36,676 bases of DNA from JAVBLG01 sp031553655 (GCA_031553655.1 JAVBLG010000087.1:1-36676), one strand, 5' to 3'; positions 23,091-31,629 are shown, numbered from the stretch's first letter. Made by a program: numbers and translations. Notes: a model not told the origin generated them from the letters alone.

Positions 23091-23987
23091 ATGGAAGACA
23101 ATAGGAATTGCTTGTGGGACGACAGGCGGATTACCCTTGAGCACTTACGCGTTTTTATTGCCGTGGCGGAAAATGGAAGTTTCCATAATGCGGGAAAATT
23201 GTTGAGTCGCTCGCAGCCCACCATTACCCAATCTGTGCAAAAGCTCGAAGATTATCTACGATGCCGTCTTTTTGAACGCCGCCAGGGGCATGTGGCCGGA
23301 CTGACCTCCGATGGAACACGCATGCTTCCCGAGGCCAGAGAAATAGTATGCAGATTGGATGCTCTTGTCCGGGTAATGCTGCGGCCGAAACTTCAGGGGA
23401 ATATAACTTTGGGCATTCCGCCAAGCTTCAGGGCGGCGGAGTTACAGCGGGCCGTTTCGAGCTGCATGGCTTTGAACAAGGAATTGCGTGTACGCGTCAT
23501 AACCGCCATGTCTGTTCACCTCGAAGAGATGCTGAGCCAGGGGCGGATCGATGTGGCCATTGTGAGCCGTCTATTCGACGGCCGGGCCGCTGAAGACAAA
23601 AATATTCGCCATGTGTTGCGCGAAGATCCCCTGGTGTGGATTGCGAACCGGATTGAACATGCGCAAACATATGAAGAAGTGCCTCTGGTAAGTTTTACCG
23701 AAGGCAGCCCCTGGCGGAAAGCTTGTGAAGAGGCTCTGGAGGCGGCGTCCATTTCTTTTTATCACGCCTATGTAAGCGCTTCATTTGAGAGCGTCGGCAG
23801 TGCCGTAAGCGCCGGGTTCGGGGTCAGCGTGTTGCCTCTGGGGTATATTGACGCCAACCATGTGGTCCTGGGGCGGGAACAGGGCTTTCCCGACCTGCCC
23901 AAAGTGCGCTGTCTTTTGCTGGCCTCGGGGCAAAGCGCGGGCGTCGTGCAATTTTGCGAAATTCTTGGACAAACTTTGATAGCTTAA
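23091..23987 (+). CDS. LysR-family transcriptional regulator
   Basis: A 298-residue LysR regulator: N-terminal winged helix-turn-helix (LEHLRVFIAVAENGSFHNAGKL, then LSRSQPTITQSVQKLE) and a substrate-binding domain from about residue 90. ATG 23091 with GAAGGA just upstream is preferred; an in-frame ATG at 23070 is possible. It diverges from the PLP decarboxylase across an AT-rich 110-bp gap, the usual place for a LysR to control its neighbour and itself. The effector is not known. Confidence 0.9.
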   Translation: MEDNRNCLWDDRRITLEHLRVFIAVAENGSFHNAGKLLSRSQPTITQSVQKLEDYLRCRLFERRQGHVAGLTSDGTRMLPEAREIVCRLDALVRVMLRPKLQGNITLGIPPSFRAAELQRAVSSCMALNKELRVRVITAMSVHLEEMLSQGRIDVAIVSRLFDGRAAEDKNIRHVLREDPLVWIANRIEHAQTYEEVPLVSFTEGSPWRKACEEALEAASISFYHAYVSASFESVGSAVSAGFGVSVLPLGYIDANHVVLGREQGFPDLPKVRCLLLASGQSAGVVQFCEILGQTLIA

Positions 23988-24053
23988 TAGTAGCGCCTGA
24001 GGGCGGTTGATTTTGCCGAAGCCAATTTGCCGAGAGTATTACGAATGAAAGTG

Positions 24054-24103
24054 GCATTATCGCGCAGTCCCCGGCCCCACAGCCGGGGGCAGCGCGATAA
24101 TGC
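24054..24103. terminator. Long perfect hairpin between convergent genes
   Basis: GCATTATCGCGC and GCGCGATAATGC (24054-24065 with 24092-24103) close a second stem of eight to nine pairs around CCCACA, over 20 pairs in all. It lies between the LysR gene and the permease gene. No T-run follows, so it may be a 3'-end stabiliser. Confidence 0.6.
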
Positions 24104-24124
24104 GGGAAATGCAGTGGAATGGAC

Positions 24125-25396
24125 CTAAAAAGACAATAAGGTGCTAACCACAAAGGCCATTATAATCCCGAACAGAATGGATGGGCGCTGGAAGCGGTTG
24201 GCGGTTTTGAGGTCGGTGCCGGGTATTACCGATATGACCGGAGGCAGGGCCGAAAGAGGCCCGCCGGTGAGGTAATACTGGGCAATGGCCGCGCCGCCTC
24301 CGGCGGCAATGGCGGCGGCCATGGGGTTGGCCCCGGCGGCCAGAACAGCTTGCAGGAACGGGATAATCACCGGGGTTGAGGCCGAGTAGGACTGGGTCAG
24401 CAGCCCGGCCAGAGCCGCCACCAGCCACATCACCTGCACCGGGGCCACGCTGAGCACCGGGCTGAGTATGTTGGAGAGAATGTCCACCAGCCCGATATTG
24501 CGTATTACCGTGGACAGAAACAAAAAGCTGATGATTGCCACTATGGGGGTGGCTATTCTGGCCACGCCGGAGATCATGTCGCGTTCGGAATCTTTGGGGT
24601 TGGATCTGGCGATTGCCATGGCCACTATGGCCGAGGCGGCGCTGACCAGGAAAATGGGAAAACCGAAGGAAAATCCCGCCACCAGAATGGCAAAGGGGGC
24701 CAAGGCCTTCCAAATGGCGCTTTTGTCCTTGTTGTCGCCAAATTCGGCCAGCAGACGGTTGACTTCCTCGCGGGTGAGATTGACGCCATTGGAACGTTCT
24801 TCCAGCTTAAGGCGCATAAAGCTGGCCGCGAATACCGACAGGGCGATGATGGAGGCATATACGTTATAAAGCCCGAAACCAAGGCCCGCAGTGGCCAAAA
24901 TGGTAATTTGGGTGGGGTGGGTGAAGCCGCCGAAATTGCCGAGGTGCCCGGCATGGGCGTGGACCCCGGCGGACTTGTTGGGATCAACCCCAAGCTTTAC
25001 CGAGGCTGGCCCGGTGATCACCGCTGTGACGGCAGCCTGGGTAAAGCCGGTGAGCGCGCCAATGCATCCCGCGGCCACACCTCCGGCCACAGCCACGCCG
25101 GGCCCGCCGCCCATTCTGTTGCCCAGGCGCACTATGGCTCGGATGATTATATCCATGAAGCCTAGTCCCTGCATTACGCCAATAAACATCAGAATACCGG
25201 TGATGTCGGCTATTACCGGAATGAGCCCGGAATTGATCATTTTGGTGATAGTTACCGCGCTTTTGCCGGAAATGGGAAAACCGGCCGCCAGCGCGGTTAT
25301 GGCCGAGCCGACTATGGCGGTGAGGTACAGAGGCGTGCGACCGCTCAGCATCAAAAGCAGGGTAAGCAGCATTATAGTTTGGGCAAGTGTAAGCAT
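24125..25396 (-). CDS. Ion-transporter-superfamily carboxylate permease (GntP/DcuC-like)
   Basis: A 423-residue inner-membrane protein with about ten to twelve hydrophobic segments in two halves. Gly-rich loops (GGGPGVAVAGGVAAG, HAHAGHLGNFGGFTHPTQ, QSYSASTPVIIP) look like re-entrant hairpin loops of the ion transporter superfamily, which includes GntP and DcuC. The likely cargo is a small organic acid or anion. It lies downstream of the flavoprotein genes on the same strand, so it may bring in or remove their substrate or product. A hairpin follows its stop. Confidence 0.75.
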   Translation of the reverse strand: MLTLAQTIMLLTLLLMLSGRTPLYLTAIVGSAITALAAGFPISGKSAVTITKMINSGLIPVIADITGILMFIGVMQGLGFMDIIIRAIVRLGNRMGGGPGVAVAGGVAAGCIGALTGFTQAAVTAVITGPASVKLGVDPNKSAGVHAHAGHLGNFGGFTHPTQITILATAGLGFGLYNVYASIIALSVFAASFMRLKLEERSNGVNLTREEVNRLLAEFGDNKDKSAIWKALAPFAILVAGFSFGFPIFLVSAASAIVAMAIARSNPKDSERDMISGVARIATPIVAIISFLFLSTVIRNIGLVDILSNILSPVLSVAPVQVMWLVAALAGLLTQSYSASTPVIIPFLQAVLAAGANPMAAAIAAGGGAAIAQYYLTGGPLSALPPVISVIPGTDLKTANRFQRPSILFGIIMAFVVSTLLSF

Positions 25397-25486
25397 GGCT
25401 GTCTCCTGTTTTTGGACAAAAAGTATCCCTGACGCCGCGAAGGCATCTTTATCAGCCTTTAATCAGGCTATATACTACAGGAAAAT

Positions 25487-26014
25487 TTATTTGCCGAAGT
25501 TTTTCAGTTGCGGCAGCTTGTGCGGCTGCTCGGCCACATTTCTTTTTTTGCCGGTCATGCTGATTACATCCAGGCGCAGCGCGGTGACCTTGCGCACCAG
25601 TTCATCATGAAAGCGATAATCCGGGCCTTCCTCCACTTTGTATTGCTCAAGCAGGGTGCGCAGGGACTTTTCCGTGTCTTGCGGCTCCACATAGTGGATG
25701 GTGCCCGTGCCCATGACGCATTCAAATTCCATGGAACATTCGCAAGGCCCCACTCTTTGCCCGGTTACCAGGCCGTGGGTGCATTCCATGACAAAGCCCA
25801 CCTTGTTGTTCTTTTTAATGAGGTCGTGCTTGCGTCCGGTGGCCGCGCCGTGGAAGTACAGCGACACTTTTTCGCTTTCCCGCACTTCCAGGCCAAAATT
25901 CATGGGCACTACATGGGGAAATTCGTCGGCGAAAGCCACATGGCATACGTCGCAGGTTCTCATTACGGCTATAAGGGCATCAAAACCCTTTATTTCGCGA
26001 TCTTTTCTTCTCAT
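25487..26014 (-). CDS. Pyridoxamine-phosphate-oxidase-like flavin-binding protein
   Basis: A 175-residue split-barrel protein of the PNPOx-like/NimA group, expected to bind FMN or haem. The N-terminus MRRKDREIKGFDAL, followed by VMRTCDVCHVAFAD and VPMNFGLE, is typical; YFHGAATGRKHDLIKKN fits the flavin-phosphate region. It is Cys-rich for its class. ATG 26014 with GAGG upstream is chosen over TTG 26032. It sits between the permease and the Fe-S flavoprotein, all on the minus strand. The substrate is unknown. Confidence 0.82.
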   Translation of the reverse strand: MRRKDREIKGFDALIAVMRTCDVCHVAFADEFPHVVPMNFGLEVRESEKVSLYFHGAATGRKHDLIKKNNKVGFVMECTHGLVTGQRVGPCECSMEFECVMGTGTIHYVEPQDTEKSLRTLLEQYKVEEGPDYRFHDELVRKVTALRLDVISMTGKKRNVAEQPHKLPQLKNFGK

Positions 26015-26160
26015 TTCATACCTCGCCGCCAATGCGGCCTGGCATATTTGTTATTTTTTCCAAGAATGCGGGGCGGGAATGCTCACCTGATGCTAGCGGA
26101 TGTTTTTCCCGCCCCGGCATGGCTTATCATATTATAATATTTTGTTTTTCAAATTATCCA

Positions 26161-27765
26161 TTACCTGAGTAAATATGGAATATCCACCCATAGCGCCTTC
26201 TGCGGGCACTCCACTTCGCAGGGCAGGCAGAACCAGCAGGTACGGTTGTGGCCGCAGGGGCTGCCGCAGGAATGGCAGCGCCCGGCCTCTTCTCCGGCCT
26301 GTTTTTCACTGAACGCTTCTTCCAGCACGGCATAATCGCCTTTGCCTTTCATGGCGCGATTGGCCGGTTCCTGCCTGGGATCGTTTTGCCCCCGGCTGTG
26401 ATCAATGGTAAAATCGGCTATTGTGGGACCGGCATGTCCGCGTTCAAAGCGCAGGTGTTCGCCAAGAGAGTATCTGGCGGCCGATTTGGCGGCCTCGCGC
26501 CCGGCCGCCATGGCCCGCACCACGGAACCGGCCCCGCCCTTGTAGTCGCCAGCCGCAAAAACCTTGCTTTGCCCGCATTGCAGGGTGAGAGGGTCGGCTT
26601 CGTATATGTCGCGCATGGTGAGAGTACTGCCGTTCAGGACTTCCTGATCGCGCTCAAGTCCTATGGCCACAATCAGGCTGTCGGCGGCCAGTTTATCGCG
26701 CGAGGAGTCAAAACGCGGGGCAAAGTTTCCGTTTTCGTCAAAAAGTGAGGTACAGCGCGAAAGTTCCACTCCGGCCACCCGGCCGCCCACGCCCTCGATG
26801 CGTTCAATACCGCAGGAATGGCGGAATTGGATCCCCTCTTTCATGGCTTGCCGCACTTCGGCTTCAAAGGCGGGCAGTTCCCCGGATGTTTCCAGGGTGA
26901 GCATCACAACCTTTTCCGCCCCTTGGCGCAGGGCGGTCATGGCCGCATCCACAGCCATATTGCCGCCGCCGCATACCAAAACAGTTCCGGAAAGTTCCGG
27001 GCCCCGGCCCCGGCGCGAAGACGCCAGGAATTCCAAGCCGTCATGTACGCCTGCAAGATCTTCTCCATCCACGTTCAGCTTTTTACCCTTGCCCAAACCG
27101 CACGCCAGCACAACGGCGTCGTGCCTTTCCATAATTTCTTTCAGGGAAATATCCTTGCCGATGTGAGCGTTGAACTTGAATTCAACACCCAGCGCGGGCA
27201 GTACGGCCAATTCTTTTTCCACCACGGCGTCGGGCAGGCGGAATGCGGGAATGCCGCTCAAGAGCATACCCCCGGCCCTGGATCCGGCCTCATACACGAC
27301 AACTTTATGCCCGGCCAGCGCCAGATCGTGGGCGGCCACCAGCCCGGCCGGACCCGCGCCCGCAATGGCTACGCTTTTGCCCGTGGCCGGAGCCTTTTCG
27401 GGAACGGCGGCGGCTTCGGCCCCGTCAAAGAGGAACCGCTTCAAGGATCTTATGGCTATGGGATAGGAGCCGTTTTTTCCTCTTTCGCAGTCATTTTCGC
27501 AAGGGTGATCGCAAACCATGCAGATAATTTCGGGAAAAGGCAGCTTTTCGCGTACAATGCTTCTGGCCAGATCATAGTCGCCTCTGGCAATAGACTGCAC
27601 ATAACCCTGCACATTCACGTCCATGGGGCAAGCCCGGCGGCAGGGCGCGGTTTTCAGGCGAATGTTGTCCAGAATGCAGCGATCCGCGCAACGGCCGCAG
27701 AAAATGCACTTGTCCTTGTCAATTTTGATATTGTCTTCAAGGCTCTCAAGATAGCTCGGGCTCAT
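26161..27765 (-). CDS. Fe-S/FAD/NAD(P)H oxidoreductase, GltD-like with extra ferredoxin motifs
   Basis: A 534-residue soluble electron-transfer protein. Order: [4Fe-4S] motif C20-x2-C23-x2-C26-x3-C30; the GltD-type double-cluster domain (C42, C46, C82, C85, C89, C93); an FAD fold with GAGPAG at 136-141 and EAGSRAGGML; an NAD(P)H fold with VCGGGNMAVDAAM; and a C-terminal cysteine-rich tail (CHSCG..C..CWFCLPCEVECP) for at least one more cluster. It overlaps the AprA-like gene by ATGA at 27765-27762, so translation is coupled and the two very likely form one complex that moves electrons from NAD(P)H to the flavoprotein or back. A longer in-frame start at 27861 is unlikely. Related to NfnB and AegA by layout. 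Confidence 0.85.
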   Translation of the reverse strand: MSPSYLESLEDNIKIDKDKCIFCGRCADRCILDNIRLKTAPCRRACPMDVNVQGYVQSIARGDYDLARSIVREKLPFPEIICMVCDHPCENDCERGKNGSYPIAIRSLKRFLFDGAEAAAVPEKAPATGKSVAIAGAGPAGLVAAHDLALAGHKVVVYEAGSRAGGMLLSGIPAFRLPDAVVEKELAVLPALGVEFKFNAHIGKDISLKEIMERHDAVVLACGLGKGKKLNVDGEDLAGVHDGLEFLASSRRGRGPELSGTVLVCGGGNMAVDAAMTALRQGAEKVVMLTLETSGELPAFEAEVRQAMKEGIQFRHSCGIERIEGVGGRVAGVELSRCTSLFDENGNFAPRFDSSRDKLAADSLIVAIGLERDQEVLNGSTLTMRDIYEADPLTLQCGQSKVFAAGDYKGGAGSVVRAMAAGREAAKSAARYSLGEHLRFERGHAGPTIADFTIDHSRGQNDPRQEPANRAMKGKGDYAVLEEAFSEKQAGEEAGRCHSCGSPCGHNRTCWFCLPCEVECPQKALWVDIPYLLR

Positions 27766-29429
27766 GCTTTCACCCCCTTGTCCATGCGGATAATGTCTTT
27801 GTGGCTCACGCGCACGTCGGCGGCATCGTCGCCCATGGTCAGAACAATGTGCTTCAACCATTTTTCGTCATTGCGCTCGGGATAATCGCTGCGGTAATGC
27901 CAAGGATGCCAGCGGCTCTCGGCGCGATCCTTCGAAGCCGTGGCGCTCAATGTGGCGCAGTTGATGATATTTTCCACCTCCATACTTTTAAACAAATCAT
28001 GGGTGCTTTCCACCCGCACCATGGTTGAAAGTTCTTCGCGGAACCTGTTCATCCACCACAGGGCGCGGTTGAGCTTGTACTCGTTTTTGGGCGGCTTGAG
28101 ATAGTCGCCAATGATGCGCCGCACCTTATATTCAAACTCCTCAATGGATATGGGGTTATTTTTTTGAGCCATGCGGGCGCTGATGCGGTCCAGCTCCTTT
28201 TCCACAAAGGCGTGGTCAAGTTCGGACAATACGGTGTTTTTGACCCTTTGCCCCGCGTTTTCGGCGCTGATTTCACCATAGACAAAAGCCCCGGAAAGAT
28301 GCCCGCGCGCGCAAAGCGAGGTGTCTCCGGCCGCATAAAGGCCGGGCACGCTGGTTTCGCCGCGCTCGTTGATGCGCACCCCGGTGAGGCCGTGCCCGCC
28401 GCAAAGAAATACCTCGGTGGGCCACAGTTCTATTTCGCCGGTGCGGAAGTCATTGTCCCGTCCGGCATGGAAGCGTTCGCAGGCCGGGCGCTCGGTGGTA
28501 AAGAGTATATCTTCGATTTCCTTGATGGTTTCTTCGGGAAGATGCTTCAGTTCGATGCGCAGCGGCCCTTTGTCCTGCAAGTGCTCGGCAAACATCGATT
28601 TAATGGAAGGATGCTCTTTGTCGCGGCGTTGCCCGAAAGCGTCGAACAGGCGCGCGCCGCGCGTAAGGGTGATGTAAAGCAGCGGAGCGTTGATATCTTT
28701 GGTTATGTAGTAAACCAGTGTGTATTCAAAGCCGGAAAGCTCGGCCCCGGCGTGATAGGCCAGCATGTAGCCGTCGCCGGTATTGCCCGGAAAGTCGTAT
28801 ACGCCGTAAAGGTGCCCATTATCGGGCAGGCCGAAGCGGGCCGTGCCCCCGGCGCTTATAATTACGGCCTTGGCCCGGATTACCGAAGGCTCGCCGGTGC
28901 GCACGTTCAGGGCTATGGCCCCGCATACCTGTCCGTTTTGCTTCAAAAGGCGCAGGGCCATGGTGCGGTTCATGACCTTGGCCCCCAGCTTCAGGGCGCG
29001 GTCGGCAATTATGCGCTTCAGTTCCGGCTCTTTCATTGTCACGCAGAATTTCCCTTTGGCATGTACCTGCAATACTTCGTATTCTCCGTCGAATTTGGGA
29101 AAGCACACCCCCCAGTCAATAAGCCTCTGCATGGTTTCATAGCTACGCTCGGCCATGCGGTAGTTGACCGGCTCGTCCATAATTCCTTCGCAGGCCGCGC
29201 CGTTGCCCTCTAGATACTCCTCCGGGGTGCTTATGCCGGGAATGGCCACAATGTTCATAGCGTCCATGCCTCGGGCAATACAGCCGGAATATTGAATGTC
29301 GCCCTTTTCCAGAATAAGCACTTTTTGATCCGGGTTTACCTCTTTGGCCCTTATGGCCGCCATGGCCCCGGCACTGCCGCCCCCTATGATGAGAATGTCG
29401 GTATCAATCACAGGATAGTCATATTTCAT
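27762..29429 (-). CDS. AprA/fumarate-reductase-type FAD flavoprotein
   Basis: A 555-residue flavoprotein of the succinate dehydrogenase/fumarate reductase/AprA superfamily. FAD loop DILIIGGGSAGAMAA is at 10-24. YSGCIARGMDAMNI takes the place where SdhA and FrdA have the covalent-FAD His; this is the AprA style, so FAD is likely non-covalent. GGTARFG and GLYAAGD..CARGHLSGA fit the C-terminal FAD site. It is over 100 residues shorter than AprA and lacks its usual partner AprB nearby, so APS reductase is unlikely. A reductase or dehydrogenase of an organic acid or alkene acid, fed by the coupled Fe-S protein, is a better guess. It has CAGGAG before the ATG and a GntR-type operator over its promoter. 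Confidence 0.82.
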   Translation of the reverse strand: MKYDYPVIDTDILIIGGGSAGAMAAIRAKEVNPDQKVLILEKGDIQYSGCIARGMDAMNIVAIPGISTPEEYLEGNGAACEGIMDEPVNYRMAERSYETMQRLIDWGVCFPKFDGEYEVLQVHAKGKFCVTMKEPELKRIIADRALKLGAKVMNRTMALRLLKQNGQVCGAIALNVRTGEPSVIRAKAVIISAGGTARFGLPDNGHLYGVYDFPGNTGDGYMLAYHAGAELSGFEYTLVYYITKDINAPLLYITLTRGARLFDAFGQRRDKEHPSIKSMFAEHLQDKGPLRIELKHLPEETIKEIEDILFTTERPACERFHAGRDNDFRTGEIELWPTEVFLCGGHGLTGVRINERGETSVPGLYAAGDTSLCARGHLSGAFVYGEISAENAGQRVKNTVLSELDHAFVEKELDRISARMAQKNNPISIEEFEYKVRRIIGDYLKPPKNEYKLNRALWWMNRFREELSTMVRVESTHDLFKSMEVENIINCATLSATASKDRAESRWHPWHYRSDYPERNDEKWLKHIVLTMGDDAADVRVSHKDIIRMDKGVKA

Positions 29430-29545
29430 AAAAAAACTCCTGGGTTGTTAAAACGCGTCGCGCCAAAGGCGCGCATATTGTGCGCGTTCCGACGGCATTC
29501 CGGCTTGCCGCCGGGAAGGAACGGGATAATGCGTCCTTGAAAATT

Positions 29546-29575
29546 AGTATATACATCTATATCAATTTTGGTCAA
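29546..29575 (-). promoter_or_regulatory. Promoter of the flavoprotein operon with HutC-type operator on the -10
   Basis: On the minus strand TTGACC (29575-29570) and TATACT (29551-29546) are 18 nt apart. GTATATAC (29547-29554) fits the HutC-subfamily GntR consensus GT-N-TA-N-AC and overlaps the -10. The leader of about 110 nt is rich in hairpins. Confidence 0.7.
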
Positions 29576-29636
29576 CATAAAATTTCCTCCCGAACGCCTC
29601 GGGACATCGCGCGGGCGCGGCAATACCGTGGAATAA

Positions 29637-29670
29637 AAAACGGCCGCGCCGAAAAAATCCGGTGCGGCCG
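29637..29670 (-). terminator. Rho-independent terminator of the GntR gene
   Basis: On the minus strand an 11-pair GC-rich stem (CGGCCGCACCGG with CGGCGCGGCCG) around a T-rich loop is followed by TTTTTTATT. It separates the gntR transcript from the flavoprotein operon. Confidence 0.85.
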
Positions 29671-29702
29671 ATTGATTCAATCAGACAGTATGGTTTGGAG
29701 GG

Positions 29703-30488
29703 TTAAACGACCTGCTTCTGCTCCATGGTGCGGAAAATGCTCTTTTCATCGGTGCGGCAGAGGCTGATGCGATATTCAAAGGGCTTGCCCGCAGGAGTGA
29801 ACACCAGTGATTTTATTTTCAGCAGGGGAGCGCCCGCAGGCACTTCAAGCATGGCCGCTTCGCCTTCGTCGGCCAGAACGGCGCTGAAAAGCTCGTCGGT
29901 ATGCACGCTGGTCACTTCATAGTCTTCTTCCAGGAGAATAAACAGGGGCACATGCTCAAGGCGGGCGCGGGGCACGCGATCCAGGTCGGCGAAGCGGGCG
30001 GCGGACAGGAATGAACGCGCCAGAGCACATTTTTTGCCGTCTTCGCTGAAGAGCCTGGTTACTTCAAACAGTTCTTCCTCAAGCGGCAGTTCCAAAGCGG
30101 AATTTACAGAAGCCACAGCCGGTATGCGCTGCAAACTGTGCAGGGTAACTGCGTTTTCCGCTTCTTTTCTGTTGAAGTCTTTCAAAAATAAAAAATATTT
30201 TCTGTGCTGGCGGTTGAACGATGTCCCGGCCACATAGGTTCCGCTGCCCTGGCGGCGAAACAGCAGCCCCTGATGCACCAGTTCCAGCATGGCCCGCTTT
30301 ACCGTGCCCACACTGCATTCGCAGGCTTCGGCCAGTTTGCGCTCCGGGGGAAGGGGATCGCCCGCTTTCCACAATTGAGCTTCAATTCCGGCCACAATGA
30401 TCATTTCCAGCAGCTTGTATGAGGGCAAATGCTCGGAATTGGGTATGATGGCCCGTTGTTCACGAAAAAAACGTTTAAATGCCTGCAT
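29703..30488 (-). CDS. GntR-family (HutC subfamily) transcriptional repressor
   Basis: A 261-residue regulator: winged helix-turn-helix at about 20-85 (PPERKLAEACECSVGTVKRAM, then QGLLFRRQGSGTYV) and a UTRA-type effector domain from about 110 to the end. HutC-type proteins bind a small metabolite and release the DNA. The operator candidate GTATATAC over the -10 of the adjacent flavoprotein operon makes that operon its most likely target. It ends in a strong terminator, so it is a separate transcript. Confidence 0.9.
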   Translation of the reverse strand: MQAFKRFFREQRAIIPNSEHLPSYKLLEMIIVAGIEAQLWKAGDPLPPERKLAEACECSVGTVKRAMLELVHQGLLFRRQGSGTYVAGTSFNRQHRKYFLFLKDFNRKEAENAVTLHSLQRIPAVASVNSALELPLEEELFEVTRLFSEDGKKCALARSFLSAARFADLDRVPRARLEHVPLFILLEEDYEVTSVHTDELFSAVLADEGEAAMLEVPAGAPLLKIKSLVFTPAGKPFEYRISLCRTDEKSIFRTMEQKQVV

Positions 30489-30521
30489 GCCCCGTTTCCT
30501 TGTCTTAATCCGCCTACAATT

Positions 30522-30765
30522 TATAGTATTTCGCTTTTGAAATTATCCATTACCTGAAACTGTTTTTTTTAAATTAAGGCTGATTGTCCTGCGCCGCCTT
30601 TCACCGGCGGCTCGGAATCGCATGTTATTACGGCGGCTTCGCCGCCTAAGTTACGGACACTTTGTGTCCGGACGGCCCTGACAACGCACGGGCCGTCAGA
30701 GCATTTCGCTCATTTCATTCGCAAAACGCTCTAGAGGATTTCGCTTTTGAACTCATCCGTTGCCC
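30522..30765 (+). repeat. Dispersed multi-hairpin intergenic repeat, copy 5, plus a second left-end module
   Basis: A full copy runs from TATAGTATTTCGCTTTTGAA to AAAACGCTCTAGA (30522-30733), nearly the same as 6352-6560, with at least four hairpins (for example GGCGGCTTCGCCGCC and CGGACACTTTGTGTCCG). Another left-end module (GATTTCGCTTTTGAACTCAT..) starts again at 30738, so copies can stack. Confidence 0.88.
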
Positions 30766-30772
30766 TGGGCCG

Positions 30773-30802
30773 TCAGAGCATTTCACGAGCGAAATGCTCT
30801 GA
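30773..30802. terminator. Repeat-derived hairpin at the tsaB 3' end
   Basis: TCAGAGCATTTC and GAAATGCTCTGA form a 12-bp stem just after the tsaB stop codon. It uses the AGAGCATTTC motif of the dispersed repeat and probably serves as a 3'-end structure. Confidence 0.55.
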
Positions 30803-30807
30803 TCAAA

Positions 30808-31629
30808 CTATGCTCGCGTCGTGTCGCCCAGCAGGAGGTCAAGCTCGGCCCTATCCTGCTCGGGGTCGCGCCCGGCTTTCAGGCTGATGTGGGTGAGGTT
30901 TTCCACCGCGTCACAGGGGCGGATGTAGAGCGGGTCAATATCGGCTTGGCCGTAAGAAGCTTTTTCGGCCAGGATAAAAAGATCCGCAGGGTGGGGATTA
31001 TTCAGGCGTTCCGGCAAAAAGCGGGCTTGGGGCAGGCGGGCGGCAAAAAAATCGCGCTGCCGCGCCAACCCCGAACCAAGAATAAAGACCTCGCCGCCGG
31101 ATACGGCGAGGGAACTTGCCGCCGCCCGTACCGCGCTGCCGTCAGAGCCGGTAGTGGAGGCCGCGCCGCCATCGACGCGCCCGGCCGCTTCTTCCGGGCT
31201 GATCAACTCAATTTCCGAAATCGGCTCCAATTTGTGATTGAAGCCCCGGCAGTGCAGTAAATCGCGCCGCGCATGGGTGAACACCCACAATACGTCGCCC
31301 GGCGCAAGCATGTCTCTGGCCCCGAAGGCCAACAGTCCCATATAGTCAATACCGGCCAGCTCAGCGTTGTTGGCTCTTTTCAAAGCAGCGGCAAATGACA
31401 GCGCCAGCCTTATGCCAGTAAAACTGCCCGGCCCGCGCGCGCAGGCCACCCGGCTTATTTCGGCCGGTTTTTCGCCAAGGCGGGCGCATATCTCCGCCAC
31501 GGCCGGGGCCAGTATTTCCGTTCCTCTGGATGGCGCGGCCCAGTCCTGAACGCACAGCGCCACGCCGTCTTTGCCCAGCGCAATCTGCAAGTGCCCCTCG
31601 CAAGCGTTGATGGCCAGCGTCAGGCTCAC
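30808..31629 (-). CDS. tsaB: TsaB, tRNA t6A biosynthesis partner protein
   Basis: A 273-residue ASKHA-fold protein, longer than typical TsaB (~230). It helps TsaD, TsaC and TsaE make threonylcarbamoyladenosine at position 37 of ANN-reading tRNAs. ARGPGSFTGIRLALSFA is the family signature. I choose GTG 31629, which overlaps the rseP stop as GTGA and gives the usual short N-terminus (SLTLAINACEG); the ATG at 31656 would extend it inside rseP. Residues about 160-215 hold an Ala/Gly/Ser-rich insertion. It is the last gene of the leftward cluster. Confidence 0.85.
   Translation of the reverse strand: MSLTLAINACEGHLQIALGKDGVALCVQDWAAPSRGTEILAPAVAEICARLGEKPAEISRVACARGPGSFTGIRLALSFAAALKRANNAELAGIDYMGLLAFGARDMLAPGDVLWVFTHARRDLLHCRGFNHKLEPISEIELISPEEAAGRVDGGAASTTGSDGSAVRAAASSLAVSGGEVFILGSGLARQRDFFAARLPQARFLPERLNNPHPADLFILAEKASYGQADIDPLYIRPCDAVENLTHISLKAGRDPEQDRAELDLLLGDTTRA

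Noticed and set aside
27765..27861. Longer N-terminus of the GltD-like protein from 27861
   Set aside because: The extension is Arg/His-rich and reads over the end of the AprA-like gene; the ATGA-coupled start at 27765 is far better.
26818..27885. 355-codon plus-strand ORF
   Set aside because: Antisense to the coupled Fe-S/FAD and AprA-like genes, without domain features.
28164..29213. 349-codon plus-strand ORF
   Set aside because: Antisense shadow of the AprA-like flavoprotein gene.
27762..29429. Annotation as adenylylsulfate reductase alpha subunit
   Set aside because: Over 100 residues too short and no AprB partner; only the superfamily is supported.
30773..30802. Small RNA gene at the tsaB end
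   Set aside because: The hairpin uses the dispersed-repeat motif and has no promoter or T-tail; a 3'-end structure is simpler.
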